DNA of 64,000 bases from Streptomyces fragilis (GCF_003112515.1 NZ_BEVZ01000009.1:186001-250000); one strand, 5' to 3'; shown: positions 33,520 through 41,923, counted from the first letter of the stretch. The notes: generated from the sequence alone by a model not told the origin. Made by a program: numbers and translations.

Positions 33520-34632
33520 TCAGACGGCGACCGCTTCCGCCATCTCCTCCTCGGCGTCCCGCTCCTCGGCGTCCCGCTCCGCGGCGGTCGGCAGCGGTGC
33601 GGGCCGCGCGGCCCGCCGGGCACGCCGTTCGGCGCCGTCGGCCACGGCGAGCGCGACGAGGCCCACGCCGAGCCAGAGGACCAGCGAGACGATCCTGCCG
33701 GTCAGGCCGGCGCCGGAGGGGAAGTACAGCAGGCTGCGGACGCCCTCGACGAAGCCCGCGCCGTTCCAGAAGGCGTGCAGCGCGCCGAAGAAGCCGTTCT
33801 GCAGCTCGGGGCGGAAGATGCCGCCCGAGGTCGTGAAGTTGAGCATCACGAACAGCGTCATCATCGTCAGCGTGGTCCACCGCTTGAGGAAGGTGTGCAG
33901 GCCGACGCCGATCGCGACGATGCCGGCCGAGTAGAGCCACGCCATCCCCCACACCCCGGCGAGGCCGTGGTCGACGATGTGGAAGACCGGCCCGGCCAGG
34001 ACGATGCCGATGACGCTCACCACCAGCGAGGTGGCGAGACCGATGGCGGCACGGGTCCACAGCCGCAGGGCGGCCCCGGCCGCGCCGATGGCGGCGACGC
34101 TCGCATAGGAACCGATGCTGATCGTGACCAGGACGAAGAAGAGTCCCTGGCCGGTGGGGTCCCCGTCCGCGGTGGGCGCCAGGTCGGTCACCGACAGGAC
34201 GGCGCCCTGCCCGGCCGCCACCTTCCCGAAGACGGTCTCCGCGACGGTGGCCGTGGTGTCGGAGTTGGCCTTCGCGACCAGCAGTTCCGGGTGCTTCGCG
34301 GACGGGACGTACGCGGCGGCCAGGTCCCGGTCCATCAGACGGTCCACGGCGGCGTCGCGCGTCGGGACGGTCCTGACGTCGAGGCCGTCCCCGGCCTTGT
34401 CCTCGAGGGTCTGCGCCAGGACCTGCGCGCGGGTACCGGTCCCGACGACCGCGACCTCCATGCCGTGCGGTGCGGGAGCGTGGAAGGCGCCCAGGTAGGC
34501 GAGGCCCATCCCCAGGCACATCAGGAGCGGGGTCAGCAGGTGCTGGACGACGTGTCCGATGCTCTCGCGCATGCGGGGAGCCGCGTGAGCGGGCGCTGCT
34601 CCCGGAGCGGCGGCGGCCGGGGAAGCGGTCAT
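33520..34632 (-). CDS. multi-pass membrane protein, YhgE/DUF3533-like
   Basis: 370 residues. One transmembrane segment near the N-terminus (about 28-48) is followed by an extracytoplasmic domain of about 110 residues and then five hydrophobic segments (about 165-190, 200-222, 230-250, 260-285 and 315-340), the layout of the YhgE/Pip and ABC-2 permease-like family. The C-terminus is charged (repeats ERDAEERDAEEE). These proteins are thought to export lipid-like or toxic compounds; no ATPase gene is adjacent, so it is not a classical ABC system. A low-GC promoter region lies upstream. It is in line with the downstream hydrolase gene, which could act with it. Confidence 0.75.
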   Translation of the reverse strand: MTASPAAAAPGAAPAHAAPRMRESIGHVVQHLLTPLLMCLGMGLAYLGAFHAPAPHGMEVAVVGTGTRAQVLAQTLEDKAGDGLDVRTVPTRDAAVDRLMDRDLAAAYVPSAKHPELLVAKANSDTTATVAETVFGKVAAGQGAVLSVTDLAPTADGDPTGQGLFFVLVTISIGSYASVAAIGAAGAALRLWTRAAIGLATSLVVSVIGIVLAGPVFHIVDHGLAGVWGMAWLYSAGIVAIGVGLHTFLKRWTTLTMMTLFVMLNFTTSGGIFRPELQNGFFGALHAFWNGAGFVEGVRSLLYFPSGAGLTGRIVSLVLWLGVGLVALAVADGAERRARRAARPAPLPTAAERDAEERDAEEEMAEAVAV

Positions 34633-34745
34633 GGAGAGGCCAGCCCTTCAGATGATTGGCAATTACAACTACTTTCCTTGTATGTTACATCTAAAAGGGC
34701 GGAGGCATGGCCTCCCCACCGTCCGGCGGAGAGGCCGACAGGCCG
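34633..34745 (-). promoter_or_regulatory. AT-rich promoter with TACAA-n9-TTGTA repeat
   Basis: 34650-34700 is strikingly AT-rich for this genome and includes TACAA (34664-34668) and TTGTA (34678-34682) as an inverted repeat. It serves the membrane protein gene on the minus strand. No regulator of matching type is next to it. Confidence 0.5.
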
Positions 34746-35717
34746 TCAGCCCTGATGGAGCGCCTTCCTCAGCGCCTCGACGGCCAGGTGGCGGGCGACG
34801 TTCGCGCCGCGGGTGTCGCGGAGGCTGTCCAGCATCAGGAAGTCGTGGACCATGCCGAGCACACGCACGGCGGTGACGTCGACGCCCGCCTCACGCAGCC
34901 GGTTGGCGTACTTCTCGCCCTCGTCGCGCAGCACGTCCGCCTCGTCGGTGACGACGAGGGTCGGGGGCAGGCCCCTGAGCCGGTCGAGGTCCGCCCGGAG
35001 CGGGGAGGCGTGCGGCTCGGAGCGCTGCGCGGGCTCGGAGTACTGGTCCCAGAACCAGATCATGCCGTCCCGGGTGAGGTAGTGGCCCTCGGCGAACTGC
35101 CGGTAGGACGGGGTGTCGAAGTCGGCGTCGGTGACCGGGTACAGCAGGACCTGGGCCTTGAGGTCGAGGCCGCCGCGCTCCTTGTTCATCAGGGCGAACA
35201 CGGTGGACATGCATCCGCCCACCGAGTCGCCGGCCACGGCGACGCGCGAGGCGTCCAGACCGTGGTCGGCGCCGTTTTCCTGCAGCCACCGGCCGACCGC
35301 GTAGTTCTGCTCCACCTGGGTCGGATACTTGGCCTCCGGCGCACGGTCGTACACCGGGAAGACCCCGGCCGCCCCGGCGCCGACGGCCAGCTCGCGGAAG
35401 AGCCGGTCGTGGGTCTTCTCGTCGCCGAACACCCACCCGGCGCCGTGGATGAAGAACACCACCGGCAGCGGGCCGGACGCCCCCTTGGGCCGGATGATCC
35501 GGGTGCGGACCGTGCCCCACTCCCCCGCGTCGACCTCCACCCACTCCTCGTCCACCTCGGGACGGGGGACGCTCGCGTCGCTCTGCAGCCCGAGCAGGAT
35601 CTCCCGGCCCTTCTCCGGCGGCACCTCGTAGATCCGGGGGTGCGGTTCGGTGGCCTCGGCCAGCGCCTTCGCGGCGGGCTCCAGGTACGGCGTGACGGGG
35701 GGCGGCAGGGTCGTCAT
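34746..35717 (-). CDS. alpha/beta hydrolase, HSL/acetyl esterase (Aes)-like
   Basis: 323 residues. Family IV (hormone-sensitive-lipase) features: HGAGWVFG at about 93 (oxyanion hole; HGGG-type with Ala), GDSVGG nucleophile at about 165, Asp in TDEADVLRDEG at about 265 and His in GMVHDF at about 296. No signal peptide, cytoplasmic. It should hydrolyse short-chain acyl esters. Start ATG 35717 follows GGAG at good spacing; the upstream frame extension is arginine-rich. The ArsR gene ends about 170 bp upstream on the same strand. Confidence 0.92.
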   Translation of the reverse strand: MTTLPPPVTPYLEPAAKALAEATEPHPRIYEVPPEKGREILLGLQSDASVPRPEVDEEWVEVDAGEWGTVRTRIIRPKGASGPLPVVFFIHGAGWVFGDEKTHDRLFRELAVGAGAAGVFPVYDRAPEAKYPTQVEQNYAVGRWLQENGADHGLDASRVAVAGDSVGGCMSTVFALMNKERGGLDLKAQVLLYPVTDADFDTPSYRQFAEGHYLTRDGMIWFWDQYSEPAQRSEPHASPLRADLDRLRGLPPTLVVTDEADVLRDEGEKYANRLREAGVDVTAVRVLGMVHDFLMLDSLRDTRGANVARHLAVEALRKALHQG

Positions 35718-35889
35718 GCGGGACTCCAGTCGTGTCAGGGCGCCCGCCGGGCCGGTCCGGCGGCACGGACGCCTCACCCCCCGTTCCTCCCACCATGTTC
35801 CCGGCGGCCGCCGGGGCCGCAACCGGGAGAGCCGGTGCGGGGCCGCACGCCGGCGGCGCGGAGCGGGCGGCGCGGAGCGGGGGGCGCGC

Positions 35890-36249
35890 CTACGCCAGGC
35901 GGGACTGCCGGTCGGCCGCGGCCAGGAGCGCGTCGAGCAGACCGGGGAAGAGGCCGTCCAGGTCGTCGCCGCGCAGACAGTTCATCTTGGCCGTGCCCCG
36001 GTAGATCTGCCGGATGACGCCGCTCTCGCGCAGCACCCGGAAGTGATGCGTCGTCGTGGACTTGGTGACCGGGAGCTCGAACTGGGAGCAGCTCAGCTCC
36101 CCTCCCCCGGCGGCCGCGAGTTCCCGGACGATCCGCAGGCGCATCGGGTCGGACAGCGCGTGCAGGACCCCCTCCAGCCGGATCTCCTCACACGCCGGGT
36201 GCGGGAGGTCACGGCTGCCGGCGGGTGCGCTGATGGTCATGACGGCCAT
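35890..36249 (-). CDS. ArsR-family repressor
   Basis: 119 residues from ATG 36249. Winged helix (about 25-95) with LHALSDPMRLRIVRELAA and the recognition helix SQFELPVTKSTTTHHFRVLRESGVI. The metal-binding cysteine pair of ArsR/SmtB (ELCVCDL) is missing; single cysteines occur at scattered places (HPACEE, ELSCSQ, MNCLR), which suggests redox or organic-ligand sensing. The start 36249 is chosen because GAGGGT lies 8 bp before it and because the longer start (36276) would put the first operator inside the gene. Divergent from the old yellow enzyme gene, its likely target. Confidence 0.88.
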   Translation of the reverse strand: MAVMTISAPAGSRDLPHPACEEIRLEGVLHALSDPMRLRIVRELAAAGGGELSCSQFELPVTKSTTTHHFRVLRESGVIRQIYRGTAKMNCLRGDDLDGLFPGLLDALLAAADRQSRLA

Positions 36250-36251
36250 GG

Positions 36252-36301
36252 TACGACGACCCTCGTAGTTTGACATCCACCGTACTACGACGGTTATCGT
36301 A
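36252..36301. promoter_or_regulatory. two ArsR-type operators around the OYE promoter
   Basis: TACGACGACCCTCGTA (36252-36267) and TACGACGGTTATCGTA (36286-36301) share the plan TACGACG-n4-TCGTA. Between them lies a -35 TTGACA (36270-36275) with a -10 region at about 36293-36298 (17-bp spacer) for the + strand gene. One site abuts the -35 and the other covers the -10, an arrangement suited to repression and autoregulation. Confidence 0.75.
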
Positions 36302-36338
36302 CAAGCCGACCGTCCCGCCCGTGACGAATGGAGGCGCC

Positions 36339-37418
36339 GTGAGCGCGCTCTTCGAGCCTTTCACCCTGCGTGAGCTGACCATCCCGAACCGCGTGTGGAT
36401 GGCCCCGATGTGCCAGTACTCGGCCGCGCCGGACGGTCCCGAGGCCGGCGCCCCGCACGACTGGCACTTCGCCCACTACGCCGCCCGCGCGGCCGGCGGC
36501 ACCGGCCTGATCCTCACCGAGGCGACCGCGGTGAGCCCCGAGGGCCGCATCTCGCCCCAGGACCTGGGCCTGTGGAACGACACGCAGGTCGAGGCGTTCC
36601 GGCGCATCACCCGCTTCCTCGTCGCGCAGGGCACCGTGCCCGGCGTCCAGCTCGCCCACGCCGGCCGGAAGGCGTCGACCGCGCAGCCCTGGAAGGGCGG
36701 CGCCCCGGTCGGCCCGGACGCCCACGGCTGGACCCCCGTCGCGCCGAGTCCGGTGCCCTTCGCCGAGGGGCACCACCTGCCCCACGAGCTGACGGTCGAG
36801 CAGATCCGGGAGATCGTCGCCCTGTTCGCGGACGCGGCCCGGCGGGCGCGTGCCGCGGGCTTCGAAGTCGTCGAGGTCCACGGCGCCCACGGCTATCTGA
36901 TCAACGAGTTCCTCTCGCCGCACTCCAACCGCCGCACCGACGCCTACGGCGGCTCGTACGAGAACCGCACCCGCTTCGCTCTGGAGGTCGTCGACGCGGT
37001 GCGTGCGGTGTGGCCGCAGGACAGGCCGGTGTTCTTCCGCATCTCGGCGACCGACTGGCTGGACGAGGGCGGCTGGAGCGCCGACGACACCGTCCGCTTC
37101 GCCGGGGACCTGCGGGCGCACGGCGTCGACCTGCTGGACGTCTCCACCGGCGGCAACGCCTCCGGCGTCCGGATCCCCACCGGCCCCGGCTACCAGGTGC
37201 CCTTCGCCGCCCGCGTGAAGGCGGAGACCTCGCTGCCGGTCGCGGCGGTGGGTCTGATCACCGAGGCGGACCAGGCGGAGAAGATCGTCGCCAACGGCGA
37301 GGCGGACGCGGTGCTCCTCGGCCGGGAACTGCTGCGCGATCCGTACTGGGCCCGGCACGCGGCCCGCGAGCTGGGCGCCGAGGTGCGGGTGCCGGAGCAG
37401 TACCACCGCTCCGTCTGA
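36339..37418 (+). CDS. NADH:flavin oxidoreductase, old yellow enzyme family (YqjM-like)
   Basis: 359 residues, FMN-binding TIM barrel. VHGAHGYLINEFLSPHSN at about 183 and RTDAYGGSYENRTRF at about 200 are the classic OYE motifs; MAPMCQYSA near 25 with the regulatory cysteine is typical of the YqjM-type thermophilic-like class. It reduces activated C=C bonds of enones or nitro compounds using NAD(P)H. GTG 36339 has GGAGG close upstream. Transcribed divergently from the ArsR gene and flanked by matching operators, so it is probably induced by electrophiles, but the inducer is unknown. Confidence 0.94.
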   Translation: MSALFEPFTLRELTIPNRVWMAPMCQYSAAPDGPEAGAPHDWHFAHYAARAAGGTGLILTEATAVSPEGRISPQDLGLWNDTQVEAFRRITRFLVAQGTVPGVQLAHAGRKASTAQPWKGGAPVGPDAHGWTPVAPSPVPFAEGHHLPHELTVEQIREIVALFADAARRARAAGFEVVEVHGAHGYLINEFLSPHSNRRTDAYGGSYENRTRFALEVVDAVRAVWPQDRPVFFRISATDWLDEGGWSADDTVRFAGDLRAHGVDLLDVSTGGNASGVRIPTGPGYQVPFAARVKAETSLPVAAVGLITEADQAEKIVANGEADAVLLGRELLRDPYWARHAARELGAEVRVPEQYHRSV

Positions 37419-37470
37419 CCCGTCACCACCGGTCCGTCCGCGGCACGCGCCTCGCCGCGCCACGACGATC

Positions 37471-37515
37471 GCCGGCCGTGCCGCGGGGGCCCGGGGCCCC
37501 GGCGGCACGGCCGGC
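37471..37515. terminator. bidirectional terminator between OYE gene and gap
   Basis: A 14-bp perfect stem (GCCGGCCGTGCCGC at 37471-37484, complement at 37502-37515), with GGGGCC-rich loop, lies midway between the two convergent stops. Flanking ACGAC and GTCGT add further pairing. Confidence 0.8.
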
Positions 37516-37566
37516 TTCGGTCGTCGGGCGGGCGCCCTCCGGTGCCCGCCCGGTGTCCCGCCCGGG

Positions 37567-38565
37567 TCAGCCGGCGGCGAGCAGCTCGAGCGTGTCGATC
37601 ACGCGGTTCGAGAAGCCCCACTCGTTGTCGTACCAGGCGACGACCTTGACGTGGCGGCCGTCGACGCGGGTGAGCTCCGAGTCGAAGATCGAGGAGGCGG
37701 GGTTGCCCGTGATGTCGGACGACACCAGCGCGTCCTCGGAGTACTCGAGGACGCCGGCCAGCGGGCCCTGGGCCGCGGCGCGGTAGGCCGCCAGCACGTC
37801 CTCACGCGAGACCTCGCGCGAGACGGTCGTGTTGAGCTCGACGATCGAGCCCACCGGCACCGGCACGCGGATCGAGTCGCCCGACAGCTTCCCGTCGAGG
37901 TTCGGCAGCACCAGGCCGATCGCCTTGGCGGCGCCGGTCGTGGTCGGCACGATGTTGACGCCGGCGGCACGGGCCCGGCGCGGGTCGCGGTGCGGGCCGT
38001 CCTGCAGGTTCTGCTCCTGCGTGTAGGCGTGCACCGTGGTCATGAACCCGTGCTCGATGCCCGCCAGTTCGTCGAGGACCGCGGCCAGCGGGGCGAGCGC
38101 GTTGGTGGTGCAGGAGGCGTTCGAGACGATGGTGTGCAGCGCCGGGTCGTAGGCGTCGGTGTTGACGCCGTACGCCAGCGTGACGTCCGCGCCGTCCGCC
38201 GGGGCGCTGACCAGGACGCGCTTGGCGCCGGCGTCGATGTGGGCGCGCGCCGCCTTGGCCGACGTGAAGCGGCCGGTGGCCTCCAGGACGATGTCGACCC
38301 CGAGCTCGGCCCACGGCAGCTGCGCGGGCTCACGCTCGGCCAGCACCTTGATCCGGCGTCCGTCGACGACGAGGACGTCCCCCTCGACGGTCACCGGGCG
38401 CCCGAGGCGGCCCGAGGTGCTGTCGAAGGCGAGCAGCCGGGCGAGCGCGGTCGGCTCGGTCAGGTCGTTGACGGCGACGATCTCGAGGGTGGTGTCGCGC
38501 TCCAGCAGCGCGCGCAGCACGTTGCGTCCGATGCGGCCGAATCCGTTGATGGCGATGCGAGTCAT
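37567..38565 (-). CDS. gap: type I glyceraldehyde-3-phosphate dehydrogenase
   Basis: 332 residues. NAD site INGFGRIGR at residue 5, the active site SNASCTTNALAPL (Cys about 152), a catalytic His at about 179 (TVHAYTQEQ), and the C-terminal WYDNEWGFSNR are all canonical. The AVNDLTEP segment has the Asp typical of NAD preference. Glycolytic step G3P to 1,3-bisphosphoglycerate. Start ATG 38565 with AAGGAAGGG upstream. It is transcribed after, and in line with, a GlxA/AdpA-type regulator gene; the gap between them has an inverted repeat matching AdpA-like sites. This may be a second gap copy. Confidence 0.96.
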   Translation of the reverse strand: MTRIAINGFGRIGRNVLRALLERDTTLEIVAVNDLTEPTALARLLAFDSTSGRLGRPVTVEGDVLVVDGRRIKVLAEREPAQLPWAELGVDIVLEATGRFTSAKAARAHIDAGAKRVLVSAPADGADVTLAYGVNTDAYDPALHTIVSNASCTTNALAPLAAVLDELAGIEHGFMTTVHAYTQEQNLQDGPHRDPRRARAAGVNIVPTTTGAAKAIGLVLPNLDGKLSGDSIRVPVPVGSIVELNTTVSREVSREDVLAAYRAAAQGPLAGVLEYSEDALVSSDITGNPASSIFDSELTRVDGRHVKVVAWYDNEWGFSNRVIDTLELLAAG

Positions 38566-38620
38566 GGGTGATGTCCCTTCCTTTCGCCTCCAGCCTCCCT
38601 CGCAGGTCACGGGGGTGACA

Positions 38621-38636
38621 GTGGCGAGATCGCCAC
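38621..38636. promoter_or_regulatory. AdpA-like palindrome upstream of gap
   Basis: GTGGCGA-GA-TCGCCAC is a perfect inverted repeat, 56 bp from the gap start. It contains TGGCGAGATC, which fits the AdpA consensus TGGCSNGWWY at every position. It could bind AdpA or the regulator encoded upstream, which has the same architecture. Confidence 0.6.
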
Positions 38637-38688
38637 AGTTCGAAAGGATCGTGCCACCCGCTCGGCGCCCCTCCTGGGCGGCAGCCGG

Positions 38689-39645
38689 CTACTGCCCCTG
38701 GGTGAAGGTGCGCCGGTACTCGCTCGGCGTGGTGCCGAGGATGCGCTGGAAGTGCAGCCGCAGGTTGGCCCCGGTGCCCAGGCCGACGTCGGCGGCGATC
38801 TGTTCCACGCTGCGCTGCGAGCGCTCGAGGAGTTCGCGGGCGAGGTCGATGCGGGCGCGCATCACCCACTGCATCGGGGTGTAGCCGGTCTCCTCGACGA
38901 AGCGCCGGGAGAAGGTGCGCGGCGAGACCTCGGCCTGCCGGGCCAGGACGTCGAGCGTCAGCGGTTCCCCCAGCCGGTGCAGCGCCCACTCGCGGGTCGA
39001 GCCGAAGCGCTCGCCCTTGGGCTCGGGGACGCTGCGCGGCACGTACTGCCCCTGTCCGCCGCTGCGGTAGGGCGCGGCGACCAGGCGGCGGGCCGCGTGG
39101 TTGGACGCGGCCACCCCGAGGTCGCCGCGCAGGATGTGCAGGCACAGGTCGATGCCGGAGGCGGCGCCGGCCGAGGTGAGCACGCTGCCCTCGTCGACGA
39201 ACAGGACGTTCTCGTCGACCCCGACCAGCGGGTGCCTGGCCTGCAGGGCCCGCGCGTAGTGCCAGTGCGTGGTGGCCCGCCGGCCGTCGAGCAGGCCGGT
39301 GGCGGCGAGGGCGAAGGCGCCGGTGGAGATGGCCGCGAGCCGCGCTCCCCGGGCGTGGGCCGCCACCAGCGCCTCGACAACGGCACGCGGCGGGTCCTCA
39401 CGGTCGGGGAACCGGTAGCCCGGGACGAAGACGATGTCGGCCCACTCCAGCGCCTCGAGACCGTGCGCGACGGCGTACGACAGGCCGTCGCCGCCGGTCA
39501 CGAGCCCGGGCGTCGCACCGCACACCCGCACCTCGTACGGCATGCTCGCGCGGGTCGTGAACACCTGCGCGGGGATGCCGACGTCGAGCGGCTTCGCGCC
39601 CTCGAGCACGAGTACGGCGACGCGGTGCAGACGGGAGGCCGACAT
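38689..39645 (-). CDS. GlxA-family regulator (DJ-1/PfpI plus AraC helix-turn-helix)
   Basis: 318 residues. N-terminal DJ-1/PfpI-like domain (about 8-185) and a C-terminal AraC double helix-turn-helix (about 215-315: LDVLARQAEVSPRTFSRRFVEETG and VEQIAADVGLGTGANLRLHFQRILGTTPSEYR). This is the same domain order as AdpA, the Streptomyces developmental regulator, but its N-terminus and length are not those of AdpA. The nearest downstream gene on the strand is gap, 123 bp away, with a palindrome in front, so gap regulation is probable. The normal DJ-1 nucleophile Cys is replaced (ISTGAF). Confidence 0.93.
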   Translation of the reverse strand: MSASRLHRVAVLVLEGAKPLDVGIPAQVFTTRASMPYEVRVCGATPGLVTGGDGLSYAVAHGLEALEWADIVFVPGYRFPDREDPPRAVVEALVAAHARGARLAAISTGAFALAATGLLDGRRATTHWHYARALQARHPLVGVDENVLFVDEGSVLTSAGAASGIDLCLHILRGDLGVAASNHAARRLVAAPYRSGGQGQYVPRSVPEPKGERFGSTREWALHRLGEPLTLDVLARQAEVSPRTFSRRFVEETGYTPMQWVMRARIDLARELLERSQRSVEQIAADVGLGTGANLRLHFQRILGTTPSEYRRTFTQGQ

Positions 39646-39774
39646 GGGAAAAAGGCTACGTGCCGGCCCACCCCGGACGACGGCCGGCCGGGGCGGACCC
39701 GTGCGCCGGCGTCGAGACGCCCACCCCGGCGTCGGCAGGCGCGACCGGGCGTTGTCGCGTCGTCACGCGTGCCC

Positions 39775-39860
39775 CGGCGTCCTCACGCACCCACCGGGCG
39801 ACCCGGCGTCCTCGCACCCACCGGGCGACCCGGGGTCCTCACCCGCGCCAGGCGCCCCGG
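39775..39860. repeat. 27-29-bp degenerate tandem repeat
   Basis: Copies of CGGCGTCCTC(ACG)CACCCACC-GGGCGACC begin at 39775 (29 bp), 39804 (27 bp) and 39831 (degenerate), and more diverged units continue to about 39915. The array is upstream of the GlxA-type gene and behind the SRPBCC gene. Noncoding. Confidence 0.7.
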
Positions 39861-39912
39861 CGCCCACCGACGTTCCTCACGCCTGCACCAGACCAGGCAC
39901 CCACCGGCGTCC

Positions 39913-40299
39913 TCACGCGCGCACCAGGCGGCCCAGCGCCCACCGGGCGGGGCCGGCGTACGCGGCGAGGGCGAGGGCGGGGCCCTCCAGGCGCAGGGTG
40001 GTGGCCGACCCGTCGGGCCGGGCGAGCACCGCGTGGTGCAGCCGCATGCGCACGGGGCCGAGCCGGACCCGCCAGGTCCACCGCCGGCGCTCCTCGTCGA
40101 CGCTCTCCACGACGAACCGCGCCGTGACGCCGAACAGGGAGACCACCTCGCCCCGCAGACCGGGCGCGATGCGGTCGCCGTCCACCCGCACGGCCCGGAT
40201 CTGCGGCGACCACGTCGGCCAGCGGGAGGGGGCGGCGTACCGCCGCCAGGCCGTCTCGGGCGGCGCGGAGCCCGAGGCCCGGAGCGTCATCGCGGCCAT
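39913..40299 (-). CDS. SRPBCC family protein
   Basis: 128 residues, START/SRPBCC helix-grip fold: N-terminal TAWRRYAAPSRWPTWSPQIRAV is the family pattern for a polyketide cyclase or lipid-transfer-type protein, followed by beta strands (GLRGEVVSLFGVTARFVVESVDEE) and a C-terminal helix. It probably binds a hydrophobic ligand; function unknown. ATG 40299 is used; another ATG three codons in is possible. The HU-like gene starts upstream on the same strand, 13 bp away, so they may form an operon. Confidence 0.8.
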   Translation of the reverse strand: MAAMTLRASGSAPPETAWRRYAAPSRWPTWSPQIRAVRVDGDRIAPGLRGEVVSLFGVTARFVVESVDEERRRWTWRVRLGPVRMRLHHAVLARPDGSATTLRLEGPALALAAYAGPARWALGRLVRA

Positions 40300-40312
40300 C
40301 GCGACCGCCCGC

Positions 40313-40567
40313 TCAGCGGACCTGGTCGTTGACGAACTCGTTGAGCGCCTTGCCCGGGCGCAGGCCCGCCTCGCCGTCCGCGTGGTGGAAGCTGCCGAAG
40401 CCGACCAGCGTGACGGTCCGGCCCTCCTTGAGGGCCTCGGCGATCGCTCCCGGCTCGGCCACGGTGCCGAACACCGCGTCGATCACCCGGCCGACCTGCG
40501 CGTCGGACAGGTCACCGCCCTCCGCGGTCTTCCGCGCCACCGCCTCGACCAGTTCGGACCTGTCCAT
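40313..40567 (-). CDS. small HU-family nucleoid protein
   Basis: 84 residues, HU/IHF fold. MDRSELVEAVARKTAEGGDLSD opens like HU, and GFGSFHHADGE matches the HU loop region GFGTFEVRER, but the usual arm sequence (R-ARNP-TGE) is replaced by HADGEAGLRPGKALNEFVN. The DNA-binding arm is therefore shortened and less basic than in HupA/HupS, so DNA binding may be weaker. Start ATG 40567. Followed by the SRPBCC gene. It may be a small orphan nucleoid protein; the main HU gene must be elsewhere. Confidence 0.85.
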   Translation of the reverse strand: MDRSELVEAVARKTAEGGDLSDAQVGRVIDAVFGTVAEPGAIAEALKEGRTVTLVGFGSFHHADGEAGLRPGKALNEFVNDQVR

Positions 40568-40672
40568 ACGACGCACCCGCCCTACTCGACGTTGCTGCCC
40601 TGGGGAACGAAGAACGTCACCATCGTGGCACCGCCTCGCCGCCCCCGCACGCAGGAGTGGGCCGCCCGGCCG

Positions 40673-41923
40673 CTACCCCTTGCCGAAGCCGATCAGCGTG
40701 CCCTCGGCGCCCGGCACGAAGAGCCGGCCCTTGGCGGTGGCGAGGCCGGGAGGGACGAAACCGCGCCAGTCGTCCTCGGCGACGATCCGCGACTGGGGGT
40801 GCGGAGCGGGGTGGAGCCGGTAGGACCACACCGCCTTGCCGGTCCCGTCGTCCAGCACGACGAGGCGTCCGTCCGCGTCCTGGACGTAGACGTGGCCGTT
40901 GGCGACCAGCCGCACGGTGGCCGCCCCCACGGAACTGGTGTACGTCCACGCGGCGTGGTAGGTGCTGGTGCTGAGCGCCCTGACCTTGCCCTGGTGGGCG
41001 ACGTACACGCGGCCCGGCCCGAAGGCGGGGGTCGCGTCCGCGGGCAGCTTCCGCACGGCCGCTCCGGTCCTGCGGTCGTAGGCGGTGACCGTCTGCTCCT
41101 GGCCGGCGTAGCTGCGCACCCAGAAGGCGCCGGCCCCCAGGGCGACCGGGTTGCCGTAGGCGCCCCAGATGTCCGGCACCTCGAAGCGGTGCAGTTCGGC
41201 GCCCGTCCTCAGGTCGAGGTGGTGCCAGGCGATGTCGTCGAAGCCGATCCAGACACCGGTGGAGTCGACGACGGTGGGGGCCCAGCCGTACTCCGAGAGC
41301 GGCGCCGTCCACACCCGGGCTCCCGTGGTGGCACGCAGCGCCAGCGCGGAACCGATGCCGTCCTGGAGGTACAGCATGCCGTTGTACCAGGCGACCGGGT
41401 ACTCCATGGAGGCCGACGCGAGCTGCACGGACCACTTCTTCCGCCCGGTGGCCGGGTCCCAGGCGGCGATCGTGCCGCGCGACGTCTGGGTGTACAGCAG
41501 CCCGCCCCCGTACGTCACCGAGGCGTCCGGCTCGTTGTCGGTGACGGTGACGGGCGGCCACAGGTCCTTGCCGGTGGCGGCGTGCAGCCCGACGAGCACC
41601 ATGCGCGGCCCGCCCTCCGTGCCGTCGTCCGCGTTGACGACGGCGTACACCTTGTCGCCGATCGCGACGGGCGCGGAGACGGCGGTGCCGAAGTCCCTGG
41701 ACCACAGTTTCTCGAACGGCGGGGCCGCGGTGGCCCCCGCGACGTACCCGTCGGCCCGGACGTCGGTGCGGTAGCCGAGCGTGGCGTCCGCCGACTCGGC
41801 CGCGGTGGCGCGCTGCCCCGGCAGCGGGGCCGCGGCCTGCGGTGAGCCGGTGAACGTCAGCAGTGTGACGGCGGTCAGGCAGACCCCGCCGAGTCGCCTG
41901 CCGAGCGGACGTGTCGCTCTCAT
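40673..41923 (-). CDS. secreted PQQ-repeat beta-propeller protein
   Basis: 416 residues. Signal peptide (MRATRPLGRRLGGVCLTAVTLL..., ending SPQAAA at about 33) and seven to eight PQQ-like repeats (AWDPATGRKKWSVQL, YDRRTGAAVRKL, LDDGTGKAVWSYRL), a beta-propeller. No catalytic residues of PQQ dehydrogenases are evident, so binding or scaffold function is more likely. Start ATG 41923 with GGGGGT upstream. Divergent from rsbQ, sharing a 235-bp region with a GC palindrome. Confidence 0.85.
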   Translation of the reverse strand: MRATRPLGRRLGGVCLTAVTLLTFTGSPQAAAPLPGQRATAAESADATLGYRTDVRADGYVAGATAAPPFEKLWSRDFGTAVSAPVAIGDKVYAVVNADDGTEGGPRMVLVGLHAATGKDLWPPVTVTDNEPDASVTYGGGLLYTQTSRGTIAAWDPATGRKKWSVQLASASMEYPVAWYNGMLYLQDGIGSALALRATTGARVWTAPLSEYGWAPTVVDSTGVWIGFDDIAWHHLDLRTGAELHRFEVPDIWGAYGNPVALGAGAFWVRSYAGQEQTVTAYDRRTGAAVRKLPADATPAFGPGRVYVAHQGKVRALSTSTYHAAWTYTSSVGAATVRLVANGHVYVQDADGRLVVLDDGTGKAVWSYRLHPAPHPQSRIVAEDDWRGFVPPGLATAKGRLFVPGAEGTLIGFGKG

